Shown here one piece after another: positions 37,199 to 49,115 of a stretch of 64,000 nt of DNA; within the stretch, counting starts at the first letter, position 1, and every line of letters starts with the position of its first letter. The stretch lies in NCBI GenBank assembly GCA_029255685.2, contig CM055315.2, positions 69,345,681 to 69,409,680 of the forward strand, given 5' to 3'. The notes beneath the pieces are model-generated. The model made no database searches. It was given only the letters and a program-made list of their open reading frames with translations, and was not told the origin of the DNA. Origin of the DNA: Silene conica. Lineage: Eukaryota; Streptophyta; Magnoliopsida; Caryophyllales; Caryophyllaceae. Made by a program: the position numbers and the translations under genes.

Positions 37199-40100
37199 GA
37201 TAAGTTTTCAAAATGTTACCTCGCTTACAAAGGCTGCCATCTAAAATGTGTTCTCTATATGAGTGTGAAAATTTTATGTATGATAAACCATGTCGATCTT
37301 AACGAGTCGTTATTTAATTGTGATTTGTTTACAAGTGCTGCAGCATGCTTATTGGTGAAATTGTGGGTCAGATAAGTTTTATATAACAGTTCAATCAATT
37401 GTGAATTAGGTGATGAACCACGTCACACCCTGTTATGGCTTTAGTAACATGAACAATAGTCATATGATAAGAATATGGACCTTACTACGTGGTAATGTAA
37501 CCTTGCTTATTTCATTGGGTTTTATATAAAATAGTTTCAATTATACGGACGTTCCTACTTTCTATGGTATGACCTCAAAATAATTATGTGATGTTCCTAT
37601 GTGATGTTAAAATCATGTTCATCAGAGAGGAGTCTTGACAAGTGGTAGAATGGAATTTAACTAGTAAGATAATTAGCATGATGTCATGAGTAAAAGTTAT
37701 ATAGCAATTGTATTGTTATAATTAATGTTGGGTATTTTGAACAACGTGAACCTTGTTGCTATTCTTTCGTATATTAAAGGTACATCTTTGTCTAGTTTCC
37801 TGATGTAATAGCCAATGACTCCGTCATGTATACTGTTGCGCTATAAAATGAATTGCATATTACCATGTTCGAAATCTGATCACGATGTATTGAGTTATTA
37901 GTTAGTTTGACATGTGATTTAGTGTTGTGCATTCGTTTACCTTATCGTTAAATTTCATGATCCGTGAGCTACAATTTGTGAGAACAACGTTTTAGTAAAG
38001 GAGAGTCAGAATGTCTCTGTGCGGTTTCGAGTCCGATCTGTAGTTGAAAAATAGCCTTTGCTTGTGTTTATAATTGTCACAAACTACCATTTCAGCGTTT
38101 CAAAAGTTTTTCCAAAGGTTTCAAAAGTTTTAATTTGTATTTCAAGATGATGAATAACCATGATGACGCTTGCTCTTTTAATAGTTGTAGTAATTGTTTG
38201 CTATATGAGAAATTCTGTACTTACGTGTTGATGAAAGCCTGCCCGGATGCTTATTTGTTGCGCGTTATGTGAACTCTTATTTCACAAGACTTGTATTATA
38301 TTAGTCTCGTGATAGATGATGTAAGTTGAGTTATACCTACGTGATTTTGTTAACTTATTGATATCTGGGAATGTTAAACGGTCCTGTGAGTCTATAATTG
38401 GTGTACCTCTTGTGAACTATGTCAATGATTCCATGTTTAATTATGTTAATTAATTTTGCTTCTATAATATGAATATGAGCATGAGACACTTTAACTGGTC
38501 AAGTGTGAACTATGAGCTTCTTGATTGTCTACATTGTAATAAGTATAATAATTTTGTGTTACATTTTCAGAGATATGTAAATGTTAGCTACCCTGATTTT
38601 GTTTTACTGCGTAACACGATTTTACCGATCCTATTATTAATATTATTGTTCGAGGTTGTATAAAGTACTTGTTACCTTTTATTTGATTATGACGGTTTTA
38701 TGTGCTAATTTTATCTCTGTTGCGTTATTAGTAATTGATTCACATTTTATATTATTAAGTTTAATCTTTTGTTTTGGGAGATGGGTTTAATTTTGAGATG
38801 GGTTGTCCGGTGTAATTGACTGATTTGAAGTATAAAGACAATATTGAATTGTTTAGTTGGGAACAAGAGTGCCATTATTACTGTCCTTCGAAGAGTGAAA
38901 ATCCCTTGCTATTAGCACTAGAGCTTGAACCATGATATTTTTTTGGTAGAATGTATTGAGATGTTGACTTTTGTTGATAAGCTTAAGTTGATTATTTTGA
39001 CGGTAAGGTTGTTAAGTGGTATTCTGTTTGATTTGTCGATTTCTTTGACCTTGACTTGTGGGTGAGTAGATTAGAGTCTTACTCTAAGTGATGAGCACGG
39101 TTCTTTGAACCTTTGACAATAACGATATTGAATTGAGATTGGTTACTAGCAATGAGTTATGGGGCATGCGTGCCAAGTTATATTTACGGTCCAGAGAGAC
39201 CAAGATTTTTGAGTTATATTATTTGGGTTGGAATCGATATGAGATAGAGGTATTGTTTAGCGGTTTATCCGCCAGTTCGCTCACCCCTTGTCTTTGGTCT
39301 TAGATTCGACGATGGGTGCGATATTTGGTTACTTGAAGTAAGATGGTATGAGATAACGTAATGAGTAAGACGGAGCTATGAGCTAGGATTTGTGTAATGA
39401 GGTTACGGGGACGTAACCGTGTTTTAAGGGAGGTGGGATTGTAAAATCTTTTTGTTTTATGATATGGCTGGTATTTAAGACATGCTAATTGGTGTGTCGT
39501 GCTTGTTTGAATGTACCTAATAACTTGATTACGTATGCGGATTACATATGTTATGCTTTTACTGTGTTTCGTGAAGTATCCTTTAAATTGGTATACGCTG
39601 AACTTTGGGGACAAAGTTCTTTTAACGAGGGTAGAATGTAACATTTCGTGTTTTGAAATCTATATAAGTGCTATTGATGATTGTTTCATGCTTGTTATAA
39701 GTTCTTTACCGTTATGGGTGGCGAACTTCGGGACGAAGTTCATTTTAAGGGGGGAAGACTGTAATACCCCGATTTTAACTACGATACCTATGTTTATAAT
39801 AGTTATAAGTGTCGTATCGATGTGATTTAAATGTTGCTAGTATTTGCTAAGTTGTTATAAAAGAGTTTTGAGGCTTGTGTTCGTAAGGGGGATCGAACAC
39901 AAGACCTCATGCGTTGGTATGGGCCTCGGTTCTTGTGATGATAACACCAGCCCATACTTAGTTTTTACACAACCTTAGCAACCCTACCTTGTATGCCGTC
40001 ATTTTTAGCAGACTTTTACCCTAGGTTTGCCTACTCTTTTCCTATCTCAAATCACCACACATCTCAGCCGTCACCCCAAGGCTTAGGTTCGTCATTCCCT

Positions 40101-40992
40101 CGGTGGTTGTAAGGTGGCAAGGTGGTGGTCGATCACCTCGTAAAGTAGGTATGTTTAACGTTGTAATAGTCGGTTTTCATTTCTGCGTTTTTGGCATGCT
40201 TCGTTGAGTCTTATTTGTGGTTTGTTTGGTCTGTTTCTTTCGAGTAAGATAATCTTTGGGGTGTGGGTGTCGTGTTTAATGGTGGTCGTAGTTGTGTCAG
40301 TCACCGTGCTACACCAGGGAGGGGGTTTTGTGATGACAGTCGCGAAGGCTCCTCTGTTTTGTTTATGTGACCAAGTCTGACCAACGACCTTGTTGGCTAT
40401 ATCGACACTTTTCCTTTGGCCGTGCCTTAGGTTGGTTTGGGTTAGGGAACAGAGGGTAGTCGGAAGAGGGTTGTGGTGATGGTAAGGGTGGTTACTGGTG
40501 GTGCTTACAGCGTCGTTTAAGGTGTTTCGCTCTCTGTTTCAGATCTGGGTTTTCTTTGTTGATTAGAATTTGGTTGTTTTGGGGGTGGCACCACCGCCGA
40601 CTAGGGGGAGGTCGGTGCGGTGGTACCACCAAGTCGGGGTGTCTGGTGTCAGGGGGTGGTTGTGGTGTCAAGGCGGCGTCGTTCTGGTGGTTGTATGAGT
40701 GTCGAAGAAGGGAAGTGTGGGTCATGCCTGATGCTCGGCGTGCTGAACCAGGCCTGGTTTGGGCCCTGGTTCACCACGTCAGGGGTGGTCGAAGGGGTGG
40801 ACGACGGTCGTGGTGGTAGGTGGTGGCCCGGGGACCAAGGGCTGGTGGTTGTAGATGGCTGCGGCAGGGCTGTGGTGGTGCAAGGAGGGTAGGTTTGGGT
40901 GTGAGTCGGGTTAGTTAGTTGTTGGGCTGTTTCGGGTTAGTTAGATGTTGGGCTGTTTCGTATTGTCGTTTATTGCTTATTATTATTATTAC

Positions 40993-41028
<36 letters not shown>

Positions 41029-44000
41029 TTATTATTATTGTTATCATTATTATTGTTATTGTTGTGGTTGTTGTTGTTGTTGTTTTATTCATTATTTGTG
41101 TTATTGGTCAATTATTATTAAGGTGATTTTATAATTATAGGATAATAATGTTGTTCATATTAGTATCTTTATCATTAAGCATTTTATGGGCAAATGTTAT
41201 AAGTGTGTACCATGGGTTGTATTTGTGTGATATATACTAGGTATGTTATTACTGTCTATATACAGTAAGTCTATAATTAGTAAGTTAATTGACAAGTGAT
41301 GATTTATGTAAATAAGGAGTTCATGATTATTGATGTGAGTTTGGATGGGGTCAAGTAATTTTAGTAATGCGATTGTATGGGTAGAGATTGATATTCAGTA
41401 CTAATTATAGGAACTGAGTTCGGTTGTTCAAGGTGGAACATTTCTAGCAGCTGTTCGGTTGTCAATCCGCAATTGAGGTAGGGGAAAATACTGATATCTG
41501 ATAATGTGCAATTTGTCCTTATTTGGTTTTGAGCATGTTAAATTACATATATCGTGTGATCATTATATGGTGTTATCTAAATCTTATTCTATGATATAAT
41601 ACATTGTGTTCATGATGGGCCTTGTGATATGGTGTTGGATCGGTGCGGAGTAATTATGGTGTTGGATCGGTGCGGAGTATTTATGGTGTTGGATCGGTGC
41701 GGAGTTTATTTGGCGTTGGATCGGTGCGGAGTTTATTTGGCGTTGGATCGGTGCGGAGTTTATTTGGCGTTGGATCGGTGCGGAGTATTTTGTATTGTTG
41801 TCTTAATTATCTTTCTACTCAACCTCGCGGTTGACCCTGTGTATTCGTGTACACCTACGATGATCCGGAATGAGGAGTAGATTTTACAGGTCAGAGACAG
41901 TTGGACTAGGAGCATGGGCATGGAGAGAGACATGGCATGGACCTACTTAGAATTAGATCACATTTAGATATCGTCAGTTGTACTTTCATTTTATCAAGTT
42001 TGGAACGCGTAGTTGATGTAATACCAAGTTCAAATTTAATCAGTATTTATATAAATTACCTTTGGTTTGTTTACCTTGTTATTCACTACCTCGGATATAC
42101 CGGGATGGTAACAGTCCTATTTATTTGGGAATGTCTTGCCAAAGGCTCTTAAATAAATGGGGGTGTTACAACTACTCACCTCAGCAACAACCATTATCCC
42201 GAAAGGATAGTCCTCGTCCCGATGCAAACATTGAGTCGATCCATGCTGCAAAGACCCCAAATGGACCAGGGTCAAGAATCATAATCTCTAAAACTTTTCA
42301 AGAACATGCAACCAAATACGATCAACTTGACCGACCTTTAACCAATACAAATCCCTTACATTCAAAGACCCAAGCCACCACAAATTCTCATGATCTTCCT
42401 GCTAAAAAAGCCCGAGAATTTTGTGCCAAACAACCTGATTCATTTACAAAAATAGGATCTTTTTATACAAATAACCCACTTTTAAAGACCCACGCCCCCT
42501 TAAACTCTCTTGACCTTGCTACTAGAAAAGCCGCACTGCTTTCAAATAAGCAACTTGATGCATCTCAAAAATTAGGGGGTCAAACACCAGTGAGAATTAA
42601 TTTCACTAAGAAACCCGATGGTGGTCATGGTACTACAATGCCTGTACTTTCAAAGACTAATGCCCCCGGAAATTCTAATGAGCTTGGTGCTAGAAAATCC
42701 ACACAACTTTCTGCCCAACAAAATGGGGGACAAACACCAATGGCAGCTGTTAATAACCCCTCTGGTGGTCATGGTACTACAAAGTCTGTACTTTCAAAGA
42801 CTACTGCCCCCGGAAATTCTGCCCAACCTTCTGCCCAACAAAATGGGGGACAAACTTCGTTGTGGAAAACTTCTACTACAAAACCTGGCTCTACTTTTAC
42901 TACAAACCACCAACAATCAAAGACCAAGGACCCTTTAAATTTGCGTGAATCTGGTGTGTTGTGGAAAAATACACCAGCTAACTCGTCTCGAGTTTTGAGT
43001 CCCAATTGCACTGGTGAAGGCAACAATGGGCCTGAAACTGTTCACAAGTACTCATCGATGGGTCATGAAGAAGAAGTTTTGAATCAGCAAGATGCGAATC
43101 AAACTGGTTCAATAACTTTCAAACCGAAACGTCGTTGTGTGACACATGATTGGCCTGATAGTGTTGAATTTGATGAAAACGAGGAGGTTCTAACTATCGG
43201 TAAGTTCGTATTATGTTCGATACATTCTAGTGAGCTGAAATACTAAATAGTAGCTGCATAATTTCAGTGAGTTTATTAAAACCAGTGCTGAATTTGTTAT
43301 TAAACCAGTGTTGTTTATAGTGAGCTGGTGTATTTTTCCACCAGTGACCTGAAATACTAATATACTAAATCGTAGCTACATTTGTTTTGCTAGATGATCA
43401 AGGAAATATCGGCAACGTCAACGAACTAGTTCAACCGCATGATGTATGGTTTTCTAAAGTGAGGTACTTTGTCACATTTAATGATTTTCATCAGCCACTA
43501 AAGAAAGGAGGACACATTCTCGTTAGATTCATTGGTAATATGTCTCAGAAGGAAAGATTTTGTCCAATTAGAATAACAAATTGGCACCTTGTGCCTCAGA
43601 TGTTCAAAGTTGATATCGTTCAGTGTATTCGGGTATGTTCTTCGTAACTTGAACATATTTAGTCTTCTCTTCCTTCTGATCTTAACGGCGATCGTGCTCA
43701 TTTGGACATTTTTGTAATCTTATATTAGGAAGTCATCACGTAAGCTAGAGTACAAGAGGCCTCTCTAGCTCCTTAATAGAAAGATCCGACCACATGTCTA
43801 TGCGTATAAATAGAGTTAACTAATTTGAATAGATGCACTTCTAGTAATAAGTTACCACAAATTCCTGCTCACATCTTGAATAAGCTCTCTAAATTGGGAG
43901 GACTCTACTTGTATCCTTTCGGTGAGCTGCTGTTCGAAACAAAATCTGATTATGAAGGAGTTTCTACTGAGAATTATTTGTTGCCATACTTGAATGTCCT

Positions 44001-45952
44001 TGAAATAAGAGTAGCAGCAATAGAAGGTTTACGAATTGATGAACAATTTAACAGTAGTTTAGATAAATTCAAAATTTGCTTTGGCAATGATTTTATACCT
44101 GATCCTTCTGTCTGTCCCTCCCAACTCTATTCTAGCTCCAAGTATCTGGCTGCTTTGAGCAACATATGATTTTTGTCTACATAGTTCTTATGTTTTTTTT
44201 AATTCAGGAGCATTTTGTTATTCCTGAGGGAGATGGCTATGACAAAGGTATTCTGAAACGTATAGGCAAGAGTGTGAGACAATATAGACACGAGTTGAAG
44301 AATACTCTTTTTAAACCCACGACAAAAACTAGAGAGGAAATCTATCAAAATAAACCATCAAGGATACCTCTTGATAGTTGGATTCATTTAGTGGATTATT
44401 GGTATTCTGAGAAGGGACAGGTATTTCCTCAAATATTTGTTCAGGAGCATTTAGTGGACATGATTGGCCTGATAGTGTTCTGATCATGTGAAAGCAATTT
44501 TTTTTTCGTGTTTTATTGTATGCAGAAATATGCTGATTGTGGAAAAGAGGCACGTGCATCGCAAAATCATGCTCACACAACCGGGTCAACAAGCTATGCT
44601 AATATACGGGCCGATCTTGTAAAAATTATATCTTTTATGGATGATTATAATACCATCTTTACTTTTATTTTTAATTGATTATAATTAAATACAAGGTTAG
44701 TTAGAAGCTAATTGTATGTGGTGATGACTAACAGGAAGAAAAGAACAAAAGAGAACCAACTGAATTAGAGGTTTTCAAGGAAACTCATAAGAGGAAAGAT
44801 GGAACCTATGTGAAAAATATAGCAACGGAAGATTTTGTGGTAAACATTTTTATAAAAGAAGTTTGATTTACTCCAAATAATCGTGTACATTGACAGATAA
44901 TATGTATTTTGATGAACTCGGATTTTTTTTTTGTACAGTTGGATGTTGATACTTATATTGAATCTGAACTTCTGGCTAATCCTACCAAGCCCAAAGTACA
45001 AATTCAAAATGAAGCTTTCACCAAGCTAATGTATGGAGAAAATATCCCTAAACGCCCCTTAGGCTATGGGTTCGGTGTGAAAGGAAGTGACGTAGTTGGG
45101 GTGCATAGTATCTTGAGGAAAGAGGCTTCTAAATCGGGAGATAGTAGTTCTTTAGCTTTTCAAAATATGGGACAAATGCAAAACATGCAAAAGGCTATTG
45201 TAAGTTTGAGTAAGGACAAAGAAGAGCTAGAAACCAAGTTGAATGCGACCAATATCCTCTTGCATAAAATATTGGAAGGTATGAGTTCTGGAATCCCGTC
45301 ACCCGAGATAGCCGAGCTTGCAAGATCAACCTTGAACTCACAGGTATATTTATGTCCTCTTTAATAAGATGCTTATAATTTCATTTGAATATACCTATGC
45401 TGAGATGTATCAATTGCTGGGATTTATCAAAATATTGCTGAGATGCTGAGATGCATCATTTGAATATACCTATGCTGAGATGTATAAGTTTAGTAGTTCT
45501 TTAGCTGTTAGATAAAATGGTCTTCTGCATTGTATTGTAATGTTTTAAAGGGTAACATTTTACACAGGTTACGTTGCAGTTTGTAATGGTAAAGAACTAC
45601 TAATGTGTGTAGGGAACTACTAATGGTCTTCTACATTTTACACAGGATGCAGTTTGTAATGGTCTTCTGCTTATAATTTCATTTGAATATACCGCCTTTT
45701 TCATTTGAATATACCGCCTTGCCTTGCATTTTAAATCATAAATTAGAGCTCTACGCTTTACTCAAAGCCAATTCGTTTCAATCAAATCTAAATTCTACTT
45801 AGTTGTTAAGCTATACTCTTATAGTCTATAGTAATTTCATCTTTTCGTTACATTAGTAGCATAACTTCCTTCTTCAATCACTTGTTGATGATATTTAATT
45901 TTCTTGCATGCAGATATCAGATTCAACAAATGGTGGCAGAGAATCGAGTTGA
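33463..45952 (+). CDS. CACTA second gene, Transposase_24 (Ptta/En/Spm) type, split by LARD-2
   Basis: Seven exons join in frame: 33463-33648 with 42176-43199 (one exon, parted by LARD-2), 43394-43632, 44208-44420, 44526-44618, 44735-44839, 44939-45343 and 45914-45952. Together they encode 767 residues. The N-terminal third is low-complexity, with two imperfect GGHGTT...SAQQNGGQT repeats. The C-terminal part has the plant transposase text: RITNWHLVPQ, SWIHLVDYWYSEKGQ, ARASQNHAHTTGS, ELEVFKETHKRKDGTYV and GYGFGVKG, followed by a heptad-like stretch (MQKAIVSLSKDKEELETKL). In En/Spm the second protein binds subterminal repeats and helps the transposase. This copy would be open but for the LARD insertion. 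The last 2.4 kb is repeated in inverted form at 52275-54673. Confidence 0.85.
34862..34985. repeat. Triplet microsatellite in LARD-2 5' LTR
   Basis: Runs of TTA/ATT grade into GTT units. The 3' LTR copy at about 40973-41098 has one more triplet. Confidence 0.85.
35729..35890 (+). repeat. Six 27-bp tandem repeats in LARD-2 5' LTR
   Basis: Units start at 35729, 35756, 35783, 35810, 35837 and 35864 and share GTTGGATCGGTGCGGAGT. As 27 is a multiple of three, one frame repeats LDRCGV without a stop. The 3' LTR copy at 41629-41790 also has six units. Promoter or protein-binding use is possible but unproven. Confidence 0.9.
36274..36285 (+). promoter_or_regulatory. Primer-binding site of LARD-2
   Basis: TGGTATCAGAGC, three bases after the 5' LTR end, complementary to initiator-Met tRNA. 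Confidence 0.92.
39723..39759 (+). promoter_or_regulatory. Hairpin and polypurine tract of LARD-2
   Basis: GAACTTCG (39723-39730) pairs with CGAAGTTC (39734-39741) around GGA. AAGGGGGGAAGA follows and ends next to the 3' LTR. A second hairpin of the same design (GAACTTTG with CAAAGTTC around GGGA) is at 39600-39619. Confidence 0.75.
39760..42170 (+). repeat. LARD-2 3' LTR
   Basis: 2411 bp, the partner of 33649-36270. It ends GGGGTGTTACA and is followed by the target duplication ACTAC and the resumed CACTA exon. Confidence 0.92.
43825..44169 (+). pseudogene. Unidentified 114-codon open frame in a CACTA intron (possible captured fragment)
   Basis: It lies wholly inside the intron 43633-44207 of the CACTA second gene, on the same strand. 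The text (IPAHILNKLSKLGGLYLYPF, FKICFGNDFIPDPSVC) is of ordinary protein composition, unlike the AT-rich junk around it. Normal splicing would remove it. CACTA elements often carry host-gene pieces, which is the likeliest source, but I do not recognise the parent. An identical copy lies at 54058-54402 on the minus strand, in the palindrome. Confidence 0.45.
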
Positions 45953-46299
45953 AAGGATCAAATTCGGAATTTACTTTTAATTTGAGAGTACTTTAGTCGA
46001 TCATCGTACATTTTGGCTTGTATTTAATTTTTGGAAAGCTTTTATTATTTTTTGAGTGACAACGTGATCACTATTATTGTTGGAGTAAAATTATTACAAT
46101 AGTTCTTTTAAATTTTGAAAGCTTGTAATTTAATTAACTTGACGATGGAATTTTAATTTATGTTATAAAAATTTGTTTTTGCGTATATTTAGTCGAATTG
46201 GATCTCTGTGGCATCATTATATGCCAATTTCGACAGACTGAACTGAAGCAGCGCAGAGGAATCTGGCTTAAAAAAAGAAGCAGGAAAGACAGGGATTGC
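45953..46299. other. CACTA 3' untranslated stretch
   Basis: AT-rich sequence after the stop codon of the second gene. It probably contains the polyadenylation region. No gene seen. Confidence 0.6.
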
Positions 46300-46565
46300 T
46301 AGCAAAAAGCGTCGAAAACAACTTACGACGCAAAAAAGCGTCGCTGGGCTAAACACAAAATAGTGTAGCGGGTAATGACACCAAAAACCGTCGCTATTGG
46401 TGACACAATAAAGCGTCGTTGTTATTTACACAAAAAAGCGTCAAAACTTCCTGACACCCCAAAAGCCGACGCTTTATTGAAGCGTCGAGAATTAATTTAC
46501 CGACGCTTTTAAGCGTCGAAAACAGGCCTAAAAAGCGTCGGAAAATGGCGGGATTTGTAGTAGTG
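46300..46565. promoter_or_regulatory. Right subterminal repeats and TIR of the CACTA element
   Basis: About ten AAGCGTCG/CGACGCTT-type motifs occur in both orientations, including a close inverted pair at about 46465-46485. They lead into the TIR TTGTAGTAGTG at 46555-46565. A mirror copy lies at 51662-51927. Confidence 0.85.
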
Positions 46566-47923
46566 AGCATGCGAGAATGAATAAACTAAGGTGATGGCTT
46601 TAAGAAAAAACATGTGACATTTGTATGTCGACACTAACTAGCTTACATACTATATGAGTCAATTTTGATGCAATCTTAGGTGATTTGGTTTAGGCGGAAA
46701 AATGATGCAAAACATGTGAATGAAAAGCAAAACGGAAATAAAAACGAAAGTAAAACAAGTCCTAGTGTGGCCTATCCTAACAAAAAGAACAAAATTATAA
46801 CTTTGGAATCCATTCAGCAATAGACCCTAGAAGCTTGTCTTGTCTTGATGTTTCTTCTTGGTGATGTTGTGGGAGTGAGCAATCCGATCTCCGTCTTGGT
46901 CTTCTTTATTACATTCTAATTCCCAAAAACGTAAAAATATTAGACAAGGGAGATTCGAGATCTCATAAATAAATCACAAATTATGTTTCCATCATTACGA
47001 AAACATAATTTACTAAGGTCACACTAAATATTACAAATTACAACTGATTGCAAAAGCGTAAATAAATCCATTCATTCATTCAACAATAATATATAATGCA
47101 TCATACTAATTAAATTAAACTTTCAAGACATAATTCCGTAATTATGTAGATTAATTTACCCAAACCAACATTTAATGACTTAAATTATGTGATAATTCCG
47201 TAATTAATCACATAATATTAATCAAACAAACATATTCATATTATTGTATAATATGAATTAATCCAACATTATTTTAAACCGTTTTAAAATAATTAGGTAT
47301 CAAAATTAGTGAACTTTTTCACAACAACATGTATACATTATCCTTATAATGTAACAAGGAAAAATAACAAGACGAAACAGCCCGAAAAAAAAAACTCGGC
47401 CGAAAAAATAAAAAAAACAAGTTGCTCGGAAAAAAAAAACATTCTGCTCGAATTTTTGTTTTCTTTTTTCGCATGAACAGTACGGCTTTTTTTTTATTAT
47501 TATTTTAAAAAAATTGAACTTGAAAAATAATGTCGGGTTGCTAAAATACAAGATCGATAACATTCAAAATCTAATGCTTATTAGACATTGATATAATCTT
47601 AATAATTCAAATTAAGCTTTTATGACGAACATCAAGATTTTCATGGGATCGATTATTTAGCAAATTATTTCATTCAAGAACATACAAGACGATTCCGTTT
47701 TACGTTTTAACTCAATCGTTATTAAGTTAAATCATCTAAAAATTTATTATCTTGTCATCTTAACTGATTAATACAACAACAATAATAAATCAAAAAGGAA
47801 GACGAAAAACACAAAAAAAAAAGTCTCGGCTAAGAAATTGCGACGACTTTTTTTTTCTTTCTCAAAACGTTTATGAAAATCATACAAAAATAAATTTCGT
47901 AAACCTAACACTCTGATACCACT

Positions 47924-48911
47924 TGTGGGAAAATACATTAATGTACGCTTTATAGTCATAAACGAAAAACAAGATACAAAGATTGGGATTAAGAATTAAC
48001 CTTCTGTCCTTACAAAGGCCTAAGATCAAATATCAAAACAGATATACTCCTAATGGTTTCACCCAAGATGTCCTGAGAAATACCCTTTCCTGAGCTAGAA
48101 ACTGCAAAATTACCTTTAATTTTGTGTAAGATGAAAGTTAGAGAGAGAGAGGAGGGAAGTAGTCGTGTAACTCGTATGTCATAGGGAGGAGTGCCAAGAG
48201 GTATTTATAAGGGGTGTTAGTTGATAGTCAGTATATCTCTTAACCACCTTACATAGTTTAGATAGGATTCTCAAATCCGTATTTGAGTCTACCTAAACTA
48301 CTGCGTAAACAAGTAACAAACTCAATCTCATGGCACTACCTACTATTGACCGAAATTCCCTCCATCTGTCCGGAATTCTATCTGTTTCAGTTCCTAGTAA
48401 CCGATTTTATTTATTGCATAAAGTCGGTTATTATCCTATCTTGTGTGTAACGTTTATTTTACAAATATCGTATATTTATAATTTAATAAATATAACTGTT
48501 TATATTCAACTAAATCATTTAATCTTTATTAAATAATTTCATTACACACTAATTAAATATAACATTTTATATTTAATTATGAATTAACATTTTAATTCAT
48601 TTTAGCTAATATTATTTAATCAGTATTAAATAACTATATCATCATTACATTGAGTAACCGTTTAGTCGTATAGGGTATCAATATGATTGCATTTTCATCT
48701 AATCATATCTCTCAGATTTCATCCTCTAGGTGTGACTCTTAGGGACAAGTTGATTATCGCCATCTGTATGACAATAACGTCAAACTTTCTAGCAAGCCAA
48801 CCATTATTGATAAACGTGAATCAACTGGCTAAAATACAAAGTATACCCTGTGTTCCTTTAAGAGATTTATACGTGTTGTTGCACTAATTGTTGAGGACAA
48901 TAGCTCCAACA
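47924..48911 (-). repeat. 5' LTR of copia B
   Basis: 988 bp, TGTGGGAAAA...CTCCAACA. The primer-site match TGGTATCAGAG lies at 47911-47921 on the minus strand. It lies wholly in the left palindrome arm, and its mirror copy is at 49316-50303. Confidence 0.88.
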
Positions 48912-49115
48912 CGTAGTGTGTCATATATTTAGCGATATTTGTCGTTGTAAGAACATTTAACGGTGTTTGACATAGCAAGTATTTAACGGTACTTGTAGAG
49001 TTACAAGTTACAACTAACATCAAAGTTGTACGAGTCGGTTGATAGTTTTGTAATCCGGAGTAGGTACTAAAATTATTAATCGAGAATAGTGGACGTAGGT
49101 TTCGACTTGTGAAAC

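Larger units (their letters stand above)
36271..39759 (+). other. LARD-2 internal region, no coding capacity seen
   Basis: 3489 bp with no gag or pol motif in any frame. A T homopolymer lies at about 37171-37198. A hairpin with a decayed LTR-start-like text is at 39600-39660, and the functional-looking hairpin and polypurine tract are at 39723-39759. Confidence 0.8.
33649..42170 (+). mobile_element. LARD-2: non-coding gypsy-type LTR element, structurally whole
   Basis: An 8522-bp element inserted in an exon of the CACTA second gene, with target duplication ACTAC (33644-33648 and 42171-42175). LTRs are 33649-36270 and 39760-42170 (TGTAATACCCC...GGGGTGTTACA). The primer site is at 36274-36285 and the polypurine tract at about 39745-39759. 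The 3.5-kb interior shows no gag or pol pattern. The LTRs differ in length but match nearly base for base elsewhere, which makes this probably the youngest transposon in the nest. Its layout parallels LARD-1 (long LTRs, a tandem array in each LTR, a short non-coding interior), but the LTR sequence is different. Confidence 0.9.
27106..46565 (+). mobile_element. En/Spm (CACTA) DNA transposon with two genes
   Basis: Terminal inverted repeats start CACTACTACAATTCCC at the left and CACTACTACAAATCCC on the other strand at the right. The 3-bp duplication AGC flanks it (27103-27105 and 46566-46568), as expected for CACTA. Without LARD-2 and its target duplication it is about 10.9 kb, a normal size for an autonomous plant CACTA. 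Gene order: a TNPD/Tnp2-like transposase (28198-31761), then a Transposase_24-type gene (33463-45952). Subterminal GCGTCG-type repeats lie at both ends. The copia A leader shows the empty site. The first gene has two lesions and the second is interrupted, so this copy is not self-sufficient. Confidence 0.95.
25541..48911 (-). mobile_element. Ty1/copia element B (shortened fossil) with CACTA inside
   Basis: A minus-strand relative of copia A. It lies between 5-bp duplications CGTAG (25536-25540 and 48912-48916) in the SIRE-like LTR. Parts from right to left: 5' LTR 47924-48911, primer site 47911-47921, leader 46569-47910 continuing at 26641-27105, part of gag at about 26023-26640, and LTR sequence at 25541 to about 26022. 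Without the CACTA insertion it spans about 3.9 kb, far shorter than a full copia element, so it is broken and retains no pol. The leader is opened by the CACTA transposon. Confidence 0.9.
43554..49111. repeat. Left arm of the 5.56-kb palindrome
   Basis: 5558 bp that recur as the reverse complement at 49116-54673. Position x pairs with 98227-x along the whole length, so there is no net length change. I noticed four mismatched positions by eye (43601/54626, 46694/51533, 47732/50495, 47814/50413). The arm runs from inside exon 2 of the CACTA second gene, through the CACTA right end, the copia B leader and 5' LTR, to the SIRE-like LTR. Confidence 0.97.

Noticed and set aside
37165-37200. The long T run as a possible LINE or SINE tail.
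   Set aside because: There is no LINE or SINE body next to it and no flanking duplication.
48330-48887. Small open frames in the copia B LTR, mirrored at 49340-49897.
   Set aside because: They lie in LTR sequence and are duplicated only because of the palindrome.
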